Below are positions 20,200-28,441 of a DNA stretch of 64,000 nucleotides, piece after piece. Below the pieces are notes generated by a model, which was not told where the DNA came from, made no database searches, and was given only the letters and a program-made list of their open reading frames with translations. The stretch is from Candidatus Tisiphia endosymbiont of Beris chalybata (GTDB taxonomy: Bacteria; Pseudomonadota; Alphaproteobacteria; Rickettsiales; Rickettsiaceae): assembly GCF_964026555.1 (NCBI RefSeq), contig NZ_OZ032159.1, positions 496,001-560,000 of the forward strand, read 5' to 3'. Positions within the stretch are counted from its first letter, which is position 1. Each line of letters begins with the position of its first letter. Position numbers and translations under genes: made by a program.

Positions 20200-20341
20200 C
20201 ATACTCTCCAGCTTTCAAGAGTATAATTTGTAGGAGGCATAGGAAAAGCTCGCAGCGTACTTAGGAGGGGCGCGGAGGAAGATTACCGCTCCGAATCAAC
20301 CGGACAAATCGCCTGCGAGATGCGAATTATGCGAAAAGCCT
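20200..20341 (+). repeat. Unclassified palindromic element
   Basis: Contains AGCTCGCAGCGTACTTAGGA and ends CGCCTGCGAGATGCGAATTA then TGCGAAAAGCCTA. A fragment with the same tail (ATACGAATTATGCAACAAGC) lies at 18702-18729 next to the murD stop. Confidence 0.45.
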
Positions 20342-20343
20342 AT

Positions 20344-20595
20344 TTATCTCCCTATCTCATTAATTAAAGCTTTTTCTCCCTCATTAAGCTTATCTATACC
20401 CTTTTGATCATTACTTGTTGTCTCAACTGTTTTGACTAAAGTCAATTCATAATGAGGTGGCATTTCCAATGGTTTATTACGCTTTACTAAATATTCATTA
20501 GGCCCAGTTGTTACCATCCCTATAGTTTCTTTTATTTTCTTATTACAGCCAGTAAGTGTTAAGAACACAGTAATTAATAAAAAGAATGTACGCAC
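20344..20595 (-). CDS. Small DUF3035 (BamF-like) lipoprotein
   Basis: 83 residues. Signal MRTFFLLITVFLTLTGC with lipobox LTGC (Cys17), then GMVTTGPNEYLVKRNKPLEM with PPHYEL, the short signature of DUF3035/BamF proteins of alphaproteobacteria, which associate with the outer-membrane beta-barrel assembly machine. It is much shorter than BamF of free-living relatives, with only the N-terminal motif kept. It starts immediately after the lspA stop codon, so it shares an operon with the enzyme that processes its own signal peptide. Confidence 0.8.
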   Translation of the reverse strand: MRTFFLLITVFLTLTGCNKKIKETIGMVTTGPNEYLVKRNKPLEMPPHYELTLVKTVETTSNDQKGIDKLNEGEKALINEIGR

Positions 20596-21198
20596 TTAAT
20601 CTCCTTCATTCATATTTTGTTTATAAGTAAGTTCACGAATCCTGTCCGCCTCACTTTGAATCAGCGAATTATTATATTGGACTACATTTTTTTGTTCAAC
20701 GGTTTTTTTAGTTTGATAATAATCATATAATAATATAATTACTCCTAATGAAATAAAACTATCAGCTAAATTAAATATTGGAAAACCAACATTATTATAA
20801 TGAAAATAAATGAAATCGAACACTGCCCCATTAATAAAACGATCAATTAAATTCCCCACTGCCCCACCGACTACAAAACTATACCCAATAAATTCTATTA
20901 CTGACTTGCTACGGACTAAGATACTCCATAAATATATAGTAATCGCAGAATTTAATACTAAAAATAGCATATTGCTATATTGATAGTAATTTCTTAATAA
21001 ACCGAAGCTTATCCCGTAATTCCAGCTATAAACCATATCTAAGAAACTTGTTATTTCTAAGGTCAAACCAGCCCTATTCCTTAAATAACCTATAAACCAC
21101 CATTTTACTAACTGGTCTATAATTACTAGCTTAAACATTATACTACTACTACGGCGTATAATTAGTAAAAACTTTTTTAATTTAGGGGGGATGCGCAT
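20596..21198 (-). CDS. lspA: Lipoprotein signal peptidase (signal peptidase II)
   Basis: 200 residues, four membrane spans. Aspartic protease of the inner membrane that cleaves prolipoproteins. Motifs: KLVIIDQLVKWW in the first span, NYGISFGLL, GGAVGNLIDRFINGAVFDF with the first catalytic Asp (Asp128), and FPIFNLADSFISLG with the second (Asp146). An N-terminal basic extension (about 20 residues) and a polar C-terminal tail make it longer than the E. coli enzyme. Followed without a gap by the DUF3035 lipoprotein gene. The window encodes several lipoproteins that need it. Confidence 0.95.
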   Translation of the reverse strand: MRIPPKLKKFLLIIRRSSSIMFKLVIIDQLVKWWFIGYLRNRAGLTLEITSFLDMVYSWNYGISFGLLRNYYQYSNMLFLVLNSAITIYLWSILVRSKSVIEFIGYSFVVGGAVGNLIDRFINGAVFDFIYFHYNNVGFPIFNLADSFISLGVIILLYDYYQTKKTVEQKNVVQYNNSLIQSEADRIRELTYKQNMNEGD

Positions 21199-21254
21199 GA
21201 TTTAAAATTTTATTTTTGCTTATTTCTTTACTTCGGCCCAGCAGAATTTTGTAG

Positions 21255-21354
21255 TATAGTCAATTAATATAAACTAGGGGCGCCGTTGCTCGTTGCTCTA
21301 CCATCGTAGCTCTAAGCTTTGAGCCTAGTCCCTAATTCCTTTTAATTGACTATA
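21255..21354 (+). repeat. C-family palindromic element (variant ends)
   Basis: Ends TATAGTCAATTAATATAAAC and TTTTAATTGACTATA. The middle has GTTGCTCGTTGCTCTACC and GAGCCTAGTCCC. It lies between the lspA and M23 peptidase genes. Confidence 0.7.
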
Positions 21355-21370
21355 GCTCGAGCCTCAGACT

Positions 21371-22735
21371 TCAAAAAAACTTTATATCTGCATTATCTGC
21401 GACTTCAATTTTACTATCAAGTTCATTACTCAAAGATTTAATTTTATTTTTAAATTGTTTAAATTGAGCCAACTTATTACCGGTTAGTTCTACTCCCGGG
21501 GTGGTTTTAACGAGCATAGGATTAACATTTTTACCAGCAATTTTAATTTCATAATGTAAATGCGGCCCTGTAGCCCTACCAGTACTACCCACGTACGCGA
21601 TCACCTGCCCTTGTTTTACTGCGCTCCCTACCTTAAGGTTTTTTGCAAAATTAGAGGCATGAGCATAACTCGTGGATAAAGTTTGGCTATGTTTTATTTG
21701 GACCCATTTTCCGTACCCCGCTTTCCATCCTATTTCAGTAATCACTCCATTACCTGCCGCATAAATTGGAGTCCCAGTTGGAGCAGCAAAATCCACCCCT
21801 TTATGTGCTTTACTGTAACCTAAAGTTGGATGATTACGCATCCCATAATGTGAAGAAATGCGCATAAATTTAACTGGGTTTCTTAGTAGGCTCCTCTTAA
21901 CACTCTTACCATCTTCCGAAAAAAAAGAATGCTTGTCTTTGATATTATCGGGGGAATATCTATAAATATTATATTCTTGACCTGATAAATTAAGGGTTAC
22001 ATATAAAACCCTTCCATGGTGGGAAAAATTACCATCCTTAGTCACAAATTTTTCGGTTATCACAGAGACAGTATCGCCACTTTTAATTTGCCTAAGGAAA
22101 TCGATTTGATAACTATAAGCATTAATCAACTCGTTGATACTATTATTTGATAAGCCTAAAGATTTTAAGGCTGCCATAAAGCTAGTATTAATCTCTACAG
22201 AAGATTTAGTTAAAAATTTATCAAGCGCAACAACAACGTTTTGAGCATAAAAACCCTGATCTGCCCTAATGATTTCTAAAGAGTTTAACTTGTCAAACAC
22301 TATAGTGAGTTTACTCAGAGTCCACGATTCAGCAGCAAGATCCTGTCCCTCTTCTTCAGTGATTTTAATTTCATAATCAAATACTAGCTTTTGTCCTACC
22401 TTTAATGCAAAGTTGGAGTTTTTTTCTTGCACTAGCTTTATTATAGAGGCTATTTCATTACTGGGGATTTTTTGCTGTACAAATATTGCGTTTAAAGTGT
22501 CCCCTTTTTGAATAATTACAGTTTTTGAAATTGCTTCGGGTAATTCTTCAGGAATCACGGTAATTTCTGGCTGAACCACCGTCATCGACATCCTATCGTT
22601 CACAAATTTATTGATAGATAACGTGACAAAAATAGTAAACCCTATAAAAAGTAATATGGAGAAATACGAAAAAATAACTCTAATTCTATTACTAACCTGC
22701 TGGTCAGTTAATATAAAATGATTAACAGCTTGCAT
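21371..22735 (-). CDS. M23-family peptidoglycan endopeptidase
   Basis: 454 residues from the ATG at 22735 (a TTG one codon earlier is not needed). One N-terminal membrane span (about 22-44), then a LysM/opacity-associated-like region (ISKTVIIQKGDTLNAIFVQQ, about 70-130), then the LytM zinc peptidase domain with ligands in SKAHKGVDFAAPTG, the catalytic SYAHASNF and ATGPHLHYEIKI. All zinc ligands are present, so it should cut peptide cross-links in the periplasm (MepM-like). Ends with a helical tail (about 415-450). It is flanked by C-family repeats on both sides. Confidence 0.93.
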   Translation of the reverse strand: MQAVNHFILTDQQVSNRIRVIFSYFSILLFIGFTIFVTLSINKFVNDRMSMTVVQPEITVIPEELPEAISKTVIIQKGDTLNAIFVQQKIPSNEIASIIKLVQEKNSNFALKVGQKLVFDYEIKITEEEGQDLAAESWTLSKLTIVFDKLNSLEIIRADQGFYAQNVVVALDKFLTKSSVEINTSFMAALKSLGLSNNSINELINAYSYQIDFLRQIKSGDTVSVITEKFVTKDGNFSHHGRVLYVTLNLSGQEYNIYRYSPDNIKDKHSFFSEDGKSVKRSLLRNPVKFMRISSHYGMRNHPTLGYSKAHKGVDFAAPTGTPIYAAGNGVITEIGWKAGYGKWVQIKHSQTLSTSYAHASNFAKNLKVGSAVKQGQVIAYVGSTGRATGPHLHYEIKIAGKNVNPMLVKTTPGVELTGNKLAQFKQFKNKIKSLSNELDSKIEVADNADIKFF

Positions 22736-22767
22736 CAATATTCACTCAAATAGTATTAAAATATAAC

Positions 22768-22872
22768 AGTATAATAAATTAAGGGGGTTTAAGGACTAGG
22801 TGCGAGGCACGAAGCCTAGAAATACTAGGTAAGCACGAACAACGGTGTCCCTAGTTTATATTAATTGACTAT
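22768..22872 (-). repeat. C-family palindromic element (degenerate left end)
   Basis: Right end TTTATATTAATTGACTATA is clear. The middle GGACTAGGTGCGAGGCACGA..GAAGCCTAG resembles other C copies. The left end is diverged. Confidence 0.6.
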
Positions 22873-23122
22873 AACACATAAACTTAGCAGAAAATTCCAA
22901 TAAAGTAATAAATATGCAACATACAAAAATAAATTACAATAGAAAAATGACTAAAGCGGTTAAATTTATAAATTATTAGCTATATTTCCCCTAATAACCG
23001 CCTATAGTTCGCAAAAGTTAGCGGCAAATTGAATAGATTTTGTGAAGTAAATATTTTTATATGCATTGAGGTTACTTATATACAAGCTTAATATTCTCCT
23101 GTATACTGTTGATCTTTCAATA

Positions 23123-23264
23123 GACCTCTTGCATAACCTAAAGATAATTGAAGAATTTTTAGGAGAAACGAAGTCGAGTACCGCAGCGTACATAGACGTA
23201 CGTGAGGAACAGAGAGGAGTTTCGACGACAAAATTACCAATTAGATTAGGTTATGCAAGAGGTC
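23123..23264 (-). mobile_element. B-family MITE-like element, copy 4
   Basis: 142 bp, inverted ends as in the other copies and TA flanks (23121-23122, 23265-23266). It differs from copies 1-3 in the centre: GCGTACATAGACGTACGTGA replaces GATTGTTACGG. Confidence 0.85.
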
Positions 23265-23267
23265 TAA

Positions 23268-23411
23268 TAGATCTCTTTCGAAACTTGAGCTGGTAATTGG
23301 GACAATAATCTAGGCTTGAATCCTTACGTACATTTAAGTACGCTGCGGTTTATTTAGGGCGAAGAGTCTCCTTCAATCCCCTGCGCGATGCGAGTTTTGC
23401 AAGAAGTCTAA
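23268..23411 (-). repeat. F-family palindromic element
   Basis: Reverse-oriented relative of 5714-5862: GGTAATTGGGACAATAATCT, AGGCTTGAATCC, centre ACGTACATTTAAGTACGCTG, GAAGAGTCTCCTT, and end GCGAGTTTTGCAAGAAGTCT. Confidence 0.7.
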
Positions 23412-23542
23412 TGAGTTTTTTCATTTTATTAGGGGTTTGCGTGCTTACGTACTGATATGTATGCCTCCCTGGCAAATAAAATCGCACTCTTGAAATCTAT
23501 CTTTATAGTGACTTACCCTTTAAATCAAAATCACTGTTTTCC

Positions 23543-24061
23543 ATGCTACAGCAACTAATAAAATACTTTATATTTATAAATATAATTTTTGGTTTATGTA
23601 GTATTCCTTCCTACGGGCAAGAGGATTCGGTATTCACTAATTTAGATGATCTTGAGACCACTGATGAAATAATTAATAATACTGAAGAGCAAAATAATTT
23701 TATTCCAAACAATATCCCTCTTGATAATCCCGCAGAGAATCTACAAGATAGGGATTTACAATTAAAGCATTGTACTTCTGCTAAGATTATTGCGTTAAAT
23801 AAAATCACTGCTACCTCAAAAGAATTATTACTAAAGCTACAGGAGTCGCAATATTTTGGTAATATCCAAATTAAGCTCCATAAATGTATGAAAAATCTTG
23901 ATCCTTATAATGAAGACGTTTATATATTATTCACTATTACAGAACATAAAATTGATGAGGATTCTAAGGTGATTTTCCAAGGTTGGCTTACCTTAGCTAG
24001 TGTGTCAATTTCGACTTTTGAACATCCAATTTATGAAATTTTTGTTAAGGATTGTTTATAG
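23543..24061 (+). CDS. DUF2155 exported protein
   Basis: 172 residues. N-terminal signal (about 1-25, LIKYFIFINIIFGLCSIPSYG). An acidic linker is followed by the DUF2155 domain (about 75-172): CTSAKIIALNKITATSKELL, FGNIQIKLHKCMKNLDPYNE, FQGWLTLASVSIS and the terminal EHPIYEIFVKDC. DUF2155 proteins are conserved in alphaproteobacteria and of unknown role. Three cysteines in the domain could form disulfides in the periplasm. It is the last plus-strand gene before nuoA, but separated from it by 328 nt. Confidence 0.85.
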   Translation: MLQQLIKYFIFINIIFGLCSIPSYGQEDSVFTNLDDLETTDEIINNTEEQNNFIPNNIPLDNPAENLQDRDLQLKHCTSAKIIALNKITATSKELLLKLQESQYFGNIQIKLHKCMKNLDPYNEDVYILFTITEHKIDEDSKVIFQGWLTLASVSISTFEHPIYEIFVKDCL

Positions 24062-24389
24062 ATTACTTTAGGCTCTGGCAAAAATGCACTTCTAGAAAAA
24101 TGCAATTCTAGATATTCTAGCCTGTGTTGCAACGAGCGTGATGCACGATAGCATTACTTTAAAAACGGGCAATGCCTTAAAAACGCATTTTTACTTGTTT
24201 TACTTAGTAATACCAGATAAAAATAATTATCTTCATCTTGTATTCCCCTATGATTTGAAGTGTTGTTAGATGAAGGTCAACTTCAAAAAAGACGCAACGA
24301 AGCCAATTCTTGAGGCTCCTTTACAGAACCTAGAGTATATTGTCAATTAATTAACCATTTCTTCAATCATTATCCTATGGTATAATATA
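24062..24389. other. Intergenic stretch before nuoA
   Basis: No gene seen. It contains a short direct repeat (ATGCACTTCTAG / ATGCAATTCTAG, 24084-24112) and the recurrent repeat tail GCCAATTCTTGAGG..CTCCT near 24303. TATAAT occurs at 24381-24386 but only 3 nt before the nuoA ATG, so it is probably not the promoter of a leadered transcript. Confidence 0.4.
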
Positions 24390-24758
24390 ATGTTAAGAAT
24401 TGTTTATCTCGAATATTTGCCTATTGCTATATTTTTTGGCATAGCCCTTGTTTTGTCACTAGTGATAATGACACTACCAAAATTTTTAAGCCCTAAAAAA
24501 TATAATAAAGCTAAATTAGAAAGCTATGAATGTGGGTTCGATGGAGTTGGAGGCGCCAGAAATAAGTTCGATATAAGATTTTATTTAGTAGCCATTTTAT
24601 TTATTATTTTTGATTTAGAAATAGCGTTTTTAATGCCTTGGGCTATTACCCTAGGAAAAATTGGGCTACTTGGTTTTTTTTCAATGATGTTTTTTTTATT
24701 TCTACTCACTGTTGGTTTCATATATGAGTGGAGAAAAGGCGCTCTCGAGTGGGAGTAA
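24390..24758 (+). CDS. nuoA: NADH-quinone oxidoreductase subunit A
   Basis: 122 residues with three membrane spans. Membrane-arm subunit of respiratory complex I. Signature YNKAKLESYECGFDGVG and the following FDIRFYLVAILFIIFDLEIA are intact, including the loop glutamates and the conserved Cys. First gene of nuoABCDE. A D-repeat remnant lies between it and nuoB. Confidence 0.95.
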   Translation: MLRIVYLEYLPIAIFFGIALVLSLVIMTLPKFLSPKKYNKAKLESYECGFDGVGGARNKFDIRFYLVAILFIIFDLEIAFLMPWAITLGKIGLLGFFSMMFFLFLLTVGFIYEWRKGALEWE

Positions 24759-24826
24759 TTTTAAGACAAAATCAAAGCAGTAATTCTTGAAAGTTCCTAA
24801 ATCCTCAAGTATACTGTTTGCACTTG

Positions 24827-24902
24827 AAGAGGTGGTAAAGTCTATAGATAATAGGCGAGCTATTTGAGCAACGACGCAGGCAGGTTCATATCACGAGGAA
24901 TA
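24827..24902 (+). repeat. Partial D-family element inside the nuo cluster
   Basis: GTCTATAGATAATAGGCGAG then CTATTTGAGCAACGACGCA and TTCATATCACGAGG. The left half is missing and replaced by an E-like piece (GTATACTGTTTGCACTTGAA). It lies between nuoA and nuoB in an otherwise compact operon. Confidence 0.65.
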
Positions 24903-24950
24903 TCATTAAGGGGCTGCCAGTAATCAATACTATTCAACAGCGAGTATAAG

Positions 24951-25478
24951 ATGCAAAGCACTATCGATCTATTGCAACAAGATCAAATGTTTGCAGACGA
25001 AATATCTAACAGAGGATTTTTGCTCACAAATCTTGATGATTTACTAGGTTGGTCACGAGCACATTCTCTCTGGCCTATGAGCTTTGGGTTAGCTTGCTGT
25101 GCTGTAGAAATGATGCAAGCTGCTTCCAGCAGATATGATATGGACCGCTTTGGTATGTTATTTAGGCCAAGCCCAAGACAATCCGACTTAATGATAGTAG
25201 CAGGAACATTAACTAATAAGATGGCCCCCGCCTTACGCCAAGTTTATGATCAAATGACTGAACCAAAATGGGTGCTATCAATGGGTAGCTGTGCTAATGG
25301 AGGCGGATATTATCATTACTCATATTCAGTGGTGCGCGGTTGCGATCAAATTGTGCCTGTGGATGTATATGTACCTGGCTGCCCTCCTACAGCTGAAGCA
25401 TTAATTTATGGTTTAATACAATTACAAAATAAAATTAGAAGAACCACAAGATTTAGTAATACGGTAGTCCATACTTAA
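24951..25478 (+). CDS. nuoB: NADH-quinone oxidoreductase subunit B
   Basis: 175 residues. Holds the terminal N2 iron-sulfur cluster next to the quinone site. The ligands are visible in [26 protein letters not shown] and [24 protein letters not shown] and [16 protein letters not shown] are typical. The protein is complete. It is followed by nuoC after 22 nt. Confidence 0.96.
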   Translation: MQSTIDLLQQDQMFADEISNRGFLLTNLDDLLGWSRAHSLWPMSFGLACCAVEMMQAASSRYDMDRFGMLFRPSPRQSDLMIVAGTLTNKMAPALRQVYDQMTEPKWVLSMGSCANGGGYYHYSYSVVRGCDQIVPVDVYVPGCPPTAEALIYGLIQLQNKIRRTTRFSNTVVHT

Positions 25479-25500
25479 ATAATAATAAATTAGCAAAACC

Positions 25501-26085
25501 ATGCAGCAATTAATTGAGGAGCTAATACAAAAGCAAGAGCTAAATGTTACACCTATATCTTTAGCTAACTTAACAACCTATAAGTCTAGTATAGAGCACC
25601 TCGCATTATTTTTATCTTCCTTAAAAACAATGAAAGATTTACGCTTTACTATTTTAACAGATTTATTTGCTGCTGATTTCTTGGACCGTTCGAAACGGTT
25701 TGAAATAACATATAACTTGTTAAGCCTTAAATTAAATAAACGCCTATTAGTAAAAATTGAAGTACAAGAGGAAGAAATAGTACCTTCTATTACTACAATA
25801 TTTAGTGCAGCCTGCTGGTATGAGCGTGAAATATATGATATGTTTGGGGTCAATTTTAGTGGTAGCCACGATATTAGGCGTATCCTAACGGATTATGATT
25901 TTGTGGGACATCCCCTTAGAAAAGATTTCCCTCTTACTGGATATGTCCAAGTGAAATATGATAAATTACTTGAAAAAGTAGTTTATGAGCCCGTTAAATT
26001 AGAACAAGAATATAGAGAATTTGATTTTACTTCTAATTGGCAAGGGCCTAATTATGTATTACCTGGTGATGAGAAGGCAAAATAG
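25501..26085 (+). CDS. nuoC: NADH-quinone oxidoreductase subunit C
   Basis: 194 residues. Peripheral-arm 30-kDa subunit. Conserved core SAACWYEREIYDMFGVNFSG and RILTDYDFVGHPLRKDFPLT, then the C-terminal FTSNWQG. Complete. A G-type repeat remnant starts at its stop codon and separates it from nuoD by 156 nt. Confidence 0.95.
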   Translation: MQQLIEELIQKQELNVTPISLANLTTYKSSIEHLALFLSSLKTMKDLRFTILTDLFAADFLDRSKRFEITYNLLSLKLNKRLLVKIEVQEEEIVPSITTIFSAACWYEREIYDMFGVNFSGSHDIRRILTDYDFVGHPLRKDFPLTGYVQVKYDKLLEKVVYEPVKLEQEYREFDFTSNWQGPNYVLPGDEKAK

Positions 26086-26174
26086 GTCGAAGGGCTGCAA
26101 GAAGCTTTAGAAGGCAGCTACACCTGCTTTTGACGACAAAATTACCGCCTAGATTAGCTTATGTAGGAAAGTCT
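26083..26174 (+). repeat. Partial G-family element
   Basis: TAGGTCGAAGGGCTGCAAGA, TTTTGACGACAAAATTACCG..CCTAGATTAG and end CTTATGTAGGAAAGTCTTA resemble 45113-45270. It overlaps the nuoC stop codon. Confidence 0.5.
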
Positions 26175-26241
26175 TACCCCAATCACAAACAGAAATATAT
26201 TGGCCCTAAGATAGGCTAACAATCAGTATAAAATAAACAAT

Positions 26242-27507
26242 ATGATTAATACCAATAAAAATATTTCTTCTTTTCCCTCTAATCGCCTCCAAGATACTAA
26301 CCATAATGAATTAAGTGCAGAGGTCAAGCAGGAAGGTGACAAGAAATCTAATATTACCTTAAATTTTGGCCCTCAACATCCAGCAGCGCATGGAGTACTA
26401 AGATTAATTTTAGAAATGGACGGGGAGGTAATTAACAAAGCAGATCCTCATATTGGCTTACTCCATAGAGGAACTGAAAAATTAATTGAGCACAAAACAT
26501 ATCTCCAAGCTATTCCTTACTTTGATCGCCTAGACTATGTATCCCCAATGTGTCAAGAGCATGCTTTTGCTCTAGCCGTTGAAACCTTGTTAAATTGTGA
26601 AGTGCCAAGGCGCGCTCAATTTATTCGGGTAATGTTTTCCGAACTCACCCGTATTCTTAACCATATACTTAATATCACTACCCTTGCCCTTGATGTAGGA
26701 GCTACTACCCCCTTATTATGGCTATTTGAAGAGCGGGAAAAAATTATGGAATTCTATGAACGGGTATCGGGTTCGAGAATGCATTCAAATTATTTTAGAC
26801 CTGGGGGCGTTGCCCAAGATTTACCAGATGGGATATTAGAGGATATTAATAATTTCATTAACCAATTCTCTAAAAAATTGCAAGATGTTGAAAGCTTGTT
26901 GACTAATAACAGGATTTGGAAACAAAGACTAGTAGATATAGGAGTGGTCAGCCAAAAAGAAGCTATGGATTGGGGATTTTCTGGCCCGCTCCTGAGAGCT
27001 TCGGGAATTGCATGGGATCTTAGAAAATCTAATCCTTATGATATATATGCAGAACTAGATTTTAAGATACCAATTGGCAAAACTGGTGATTGCTATGATC
27101 GTTATTTAATTAGGGTTGAAGAAATGTATCAATCACTTAAAATAATTGAACAATGCCTTAATAAGATCCCCACTGGTGCTATTAAAACTTCTGATCCTAA
27201 AATTGCTCCTCCAAGTAGGGCCAAAATGAAGGAATCAATGGAAGCAATGATTAATCATTTTAAACTTTACACTGAAGGTTATAATGTTCCTAAAGGGGAA
27301 GTTTATAGATGTGTAGAAGCACCTAAAGGAGAATTTGGAGTATATTTGTACTCCAATGGCACTAACAAGCCATATAGATGCCGTATTAAAGCACCAGGAT
27401 TTGCCCACTTACAAGGATTAGATTTTATGGCAAAAGGTCATTTAATGGCAGATGTAGTCACTATCCTTGCTAGCCTTGATATTGTTTTTGGAGAAATTGA
27501 TCGATGA
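26242..27507 (+). CDS. nuoD: NADH-quinone oxidoreductase subunit D
   Basis: 421 residues. 49-kDa subunit forming the quinone-binding cavity with NuoB. The first about 30 residues (Asn/Ser-rich) are an extension before the conserved [19 protein letters not shown]. Also present: [47 protein letters not shown] and the C-terminal [10 protein letters not shown] later start is possible because of the unusual N-terminus, but no better ATG precedes the conserved core. The stop overlaps nuoE by 4 nt. Confidence 0.96.
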   Translation: MINTNKNISSFPSNRLQDTNHNELSAEVKQEGDKKSNITLNFGPQHPAAHGVLRLILEMDGEVINKADPHIGLLHRGTEKLIEHKTYLQAIPYFDRLDYVSPMCQEHAFALAVETLLNCEVPRRAQFIRVMFSELTRILNHILNITTLALDVGATTPLLWLFEEREKIMEFYERVSGSRMHSNYFRPGGVAQDLPDGILEDINNFINQFSKKLQDVESLLTNNRIWKQRLVDIGVVSQKEAMDWGFSGPLLRASGIAWDLRKSNPYDIYAELDFKIPIGKTGDCYDRYLIRVEEMYQSLKIIEQCLNKIPTGAIKTSDPKIAPPSRAKMKESMEAMINHFKLYTEGYNVPKGEVYRCVEAPKGEFGVYLYSNGTNKPYRCRIKAPGFAHLQGLDFMAKGHLMADVVTILASLDIVFGEIDR

Positions 27508-28007
27508 ATAATCAACCATTAAATTTTAGCTTTAATGATGAAAACTTAAAAAAAGCTCAAAATATCATTATGAAATATCCAGAAAAGAAGCAAAAAAGTG
27601 CTATTCTGCCTTTACTAGATCTTGCTCAACGACAGATGAATGGATGGTTACCTAGAGTGTCTATAGAATATGTAGCAGATTTACTTGGTTTACCTTTTAT
27701 CAGGGCCTATGAAGTGGCAACATTTTATACTATGTTTAATTTAAAACCAGTCGGCCAATATCATATACAAATTTGTGGGACCACTCCTTGCTGGCTAAGA
27801 GGTAGTGACATGATCACCAATATCTGTAAACAGGAACTGGGCATTAATTTTGGTGAATTAACTGCGGATAAAAAATTCAGTCTGACAGAAGTGGAGTGTC
27901 TTGGTGCTTGTGTTAATGCGCCCGTGGTGCAAATTAATGATGACTTTTTTGAAGATCTCAATGCAGAAAAGATGCAAGCATTGATTACTAAATTAAAGCA
28001 TGAATGA
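27504..28007 (+). CDS. nuoE: NADH-quinone oxidoreductase subunit E
   Basis: 167 residues. 24-kDa thioredoxin-like subunit with a 2Fe-2S cluster. Ligands in [13 protein letters not shown] and [17 protein letters not shown] are all present. Starts with ATGA overlapping nuoD. It is the last gene of the cluster here: nuoF is not next and does not occur in this window. A long repeat block follows instead. Confidence 0.95.
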   Translation: MNNQPLNFSFNDENLKKAQNIIMKYPEKKQKSAILPLLDLAQRQMNGWLPRVSIEYVADLLGLPFIRAYEVATFYTMFNLKPVGQYHIQICGTTPCWLRGSDMITNICKQELGINFGELTADKKFSLTEVECLGACVNAPVVQINDDFFEDLNAEKMQALITKLKHE

Positions 28008-28035
28008 GAGTGGTTTTATTAGCAACATATATATA

Positions 28036-28094
28036 TATACTGTTCGCACCTGAAGAGTTGGTATACTCGGTGAACTTTAAGAAGAGCGAGGAGG
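28036..28094 (+). repeat. E-family short palindromic element
   Basis: TATACTGTTCGCACCTGAAG, AGTTGGTATACTCGGTGAAC, TTTAAGAAGAGCGAGGAGG. Confidence 0.65.
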
Positions 28095-28115
28095 CTCAAA
28101 GTCGAGCAGCGCAGC

Positions 28116-28341
28116 GTATACTGCTCGTACTTCAAGAATTGGATTTTATTTTTAATGGCGAGCGCGCAGCGTATAGCTTAGGTTACTATGATACATACAC
28201 GAGAGTACGCGGGAAGCATAGTAGTCATGCATACTTGAAGATAAATACCCTGTACGCACCTTAATGGACTATACTATACATGCTAGTACGTGAGTCCAGG
28301 ATAAAATAAAAAAAACAATTTTTGAAAGACGAGTAGCATAC
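28116..28341 (+). repeat. A-family element interrupted by another repeat
   Basis: Left half TATACTGCTCGTACTTCAAG..AATTGGATTTTATTTTTAAT..GGCGAGCGCGCAGCGTA (28116-28176) and right half AGTACGTGAGTCCAGGATAA..ACGAGTAGCATA (about 28287-28341) are separated by about 110 nt containing TATGATACATACACGAGAGT and GCGGGAAGCATAGTA, a block also found at 15049-15085. This is one repeat inserted in another. Confidence 0.65.
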
Positions 28342-28441
28342 TAAAGGACGTGAGCAGCCTCGATCTTTAGGGCACGACGACGCCAATTCTTGAAGTTCCT
28401 AGAGTATATGCTATATGCTGCGGTGCGTTTAAAATATTCCC

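Larger units (their letters stand above)
28008..28441. other. Repeat-only stretch after nuoE
   Basis: Contains an E element, a nested A element and the tail GCCAATTCTTGAAGTTCCTA. Short open frames here (for example 28004-28264) merely translate the repeats. Confidence 0.7.

Noticed and set aside
24381..24386. TATAAT box as the nuoA promoter
   Set aside because: It ends 3 nt before the start codon and lacks a clear -35 box at the right distance.
28004..28264. 86-codon frame overlapping the end of nuoE
   Set aside because: It only translates E and A repeats and has no conserved content of its own.
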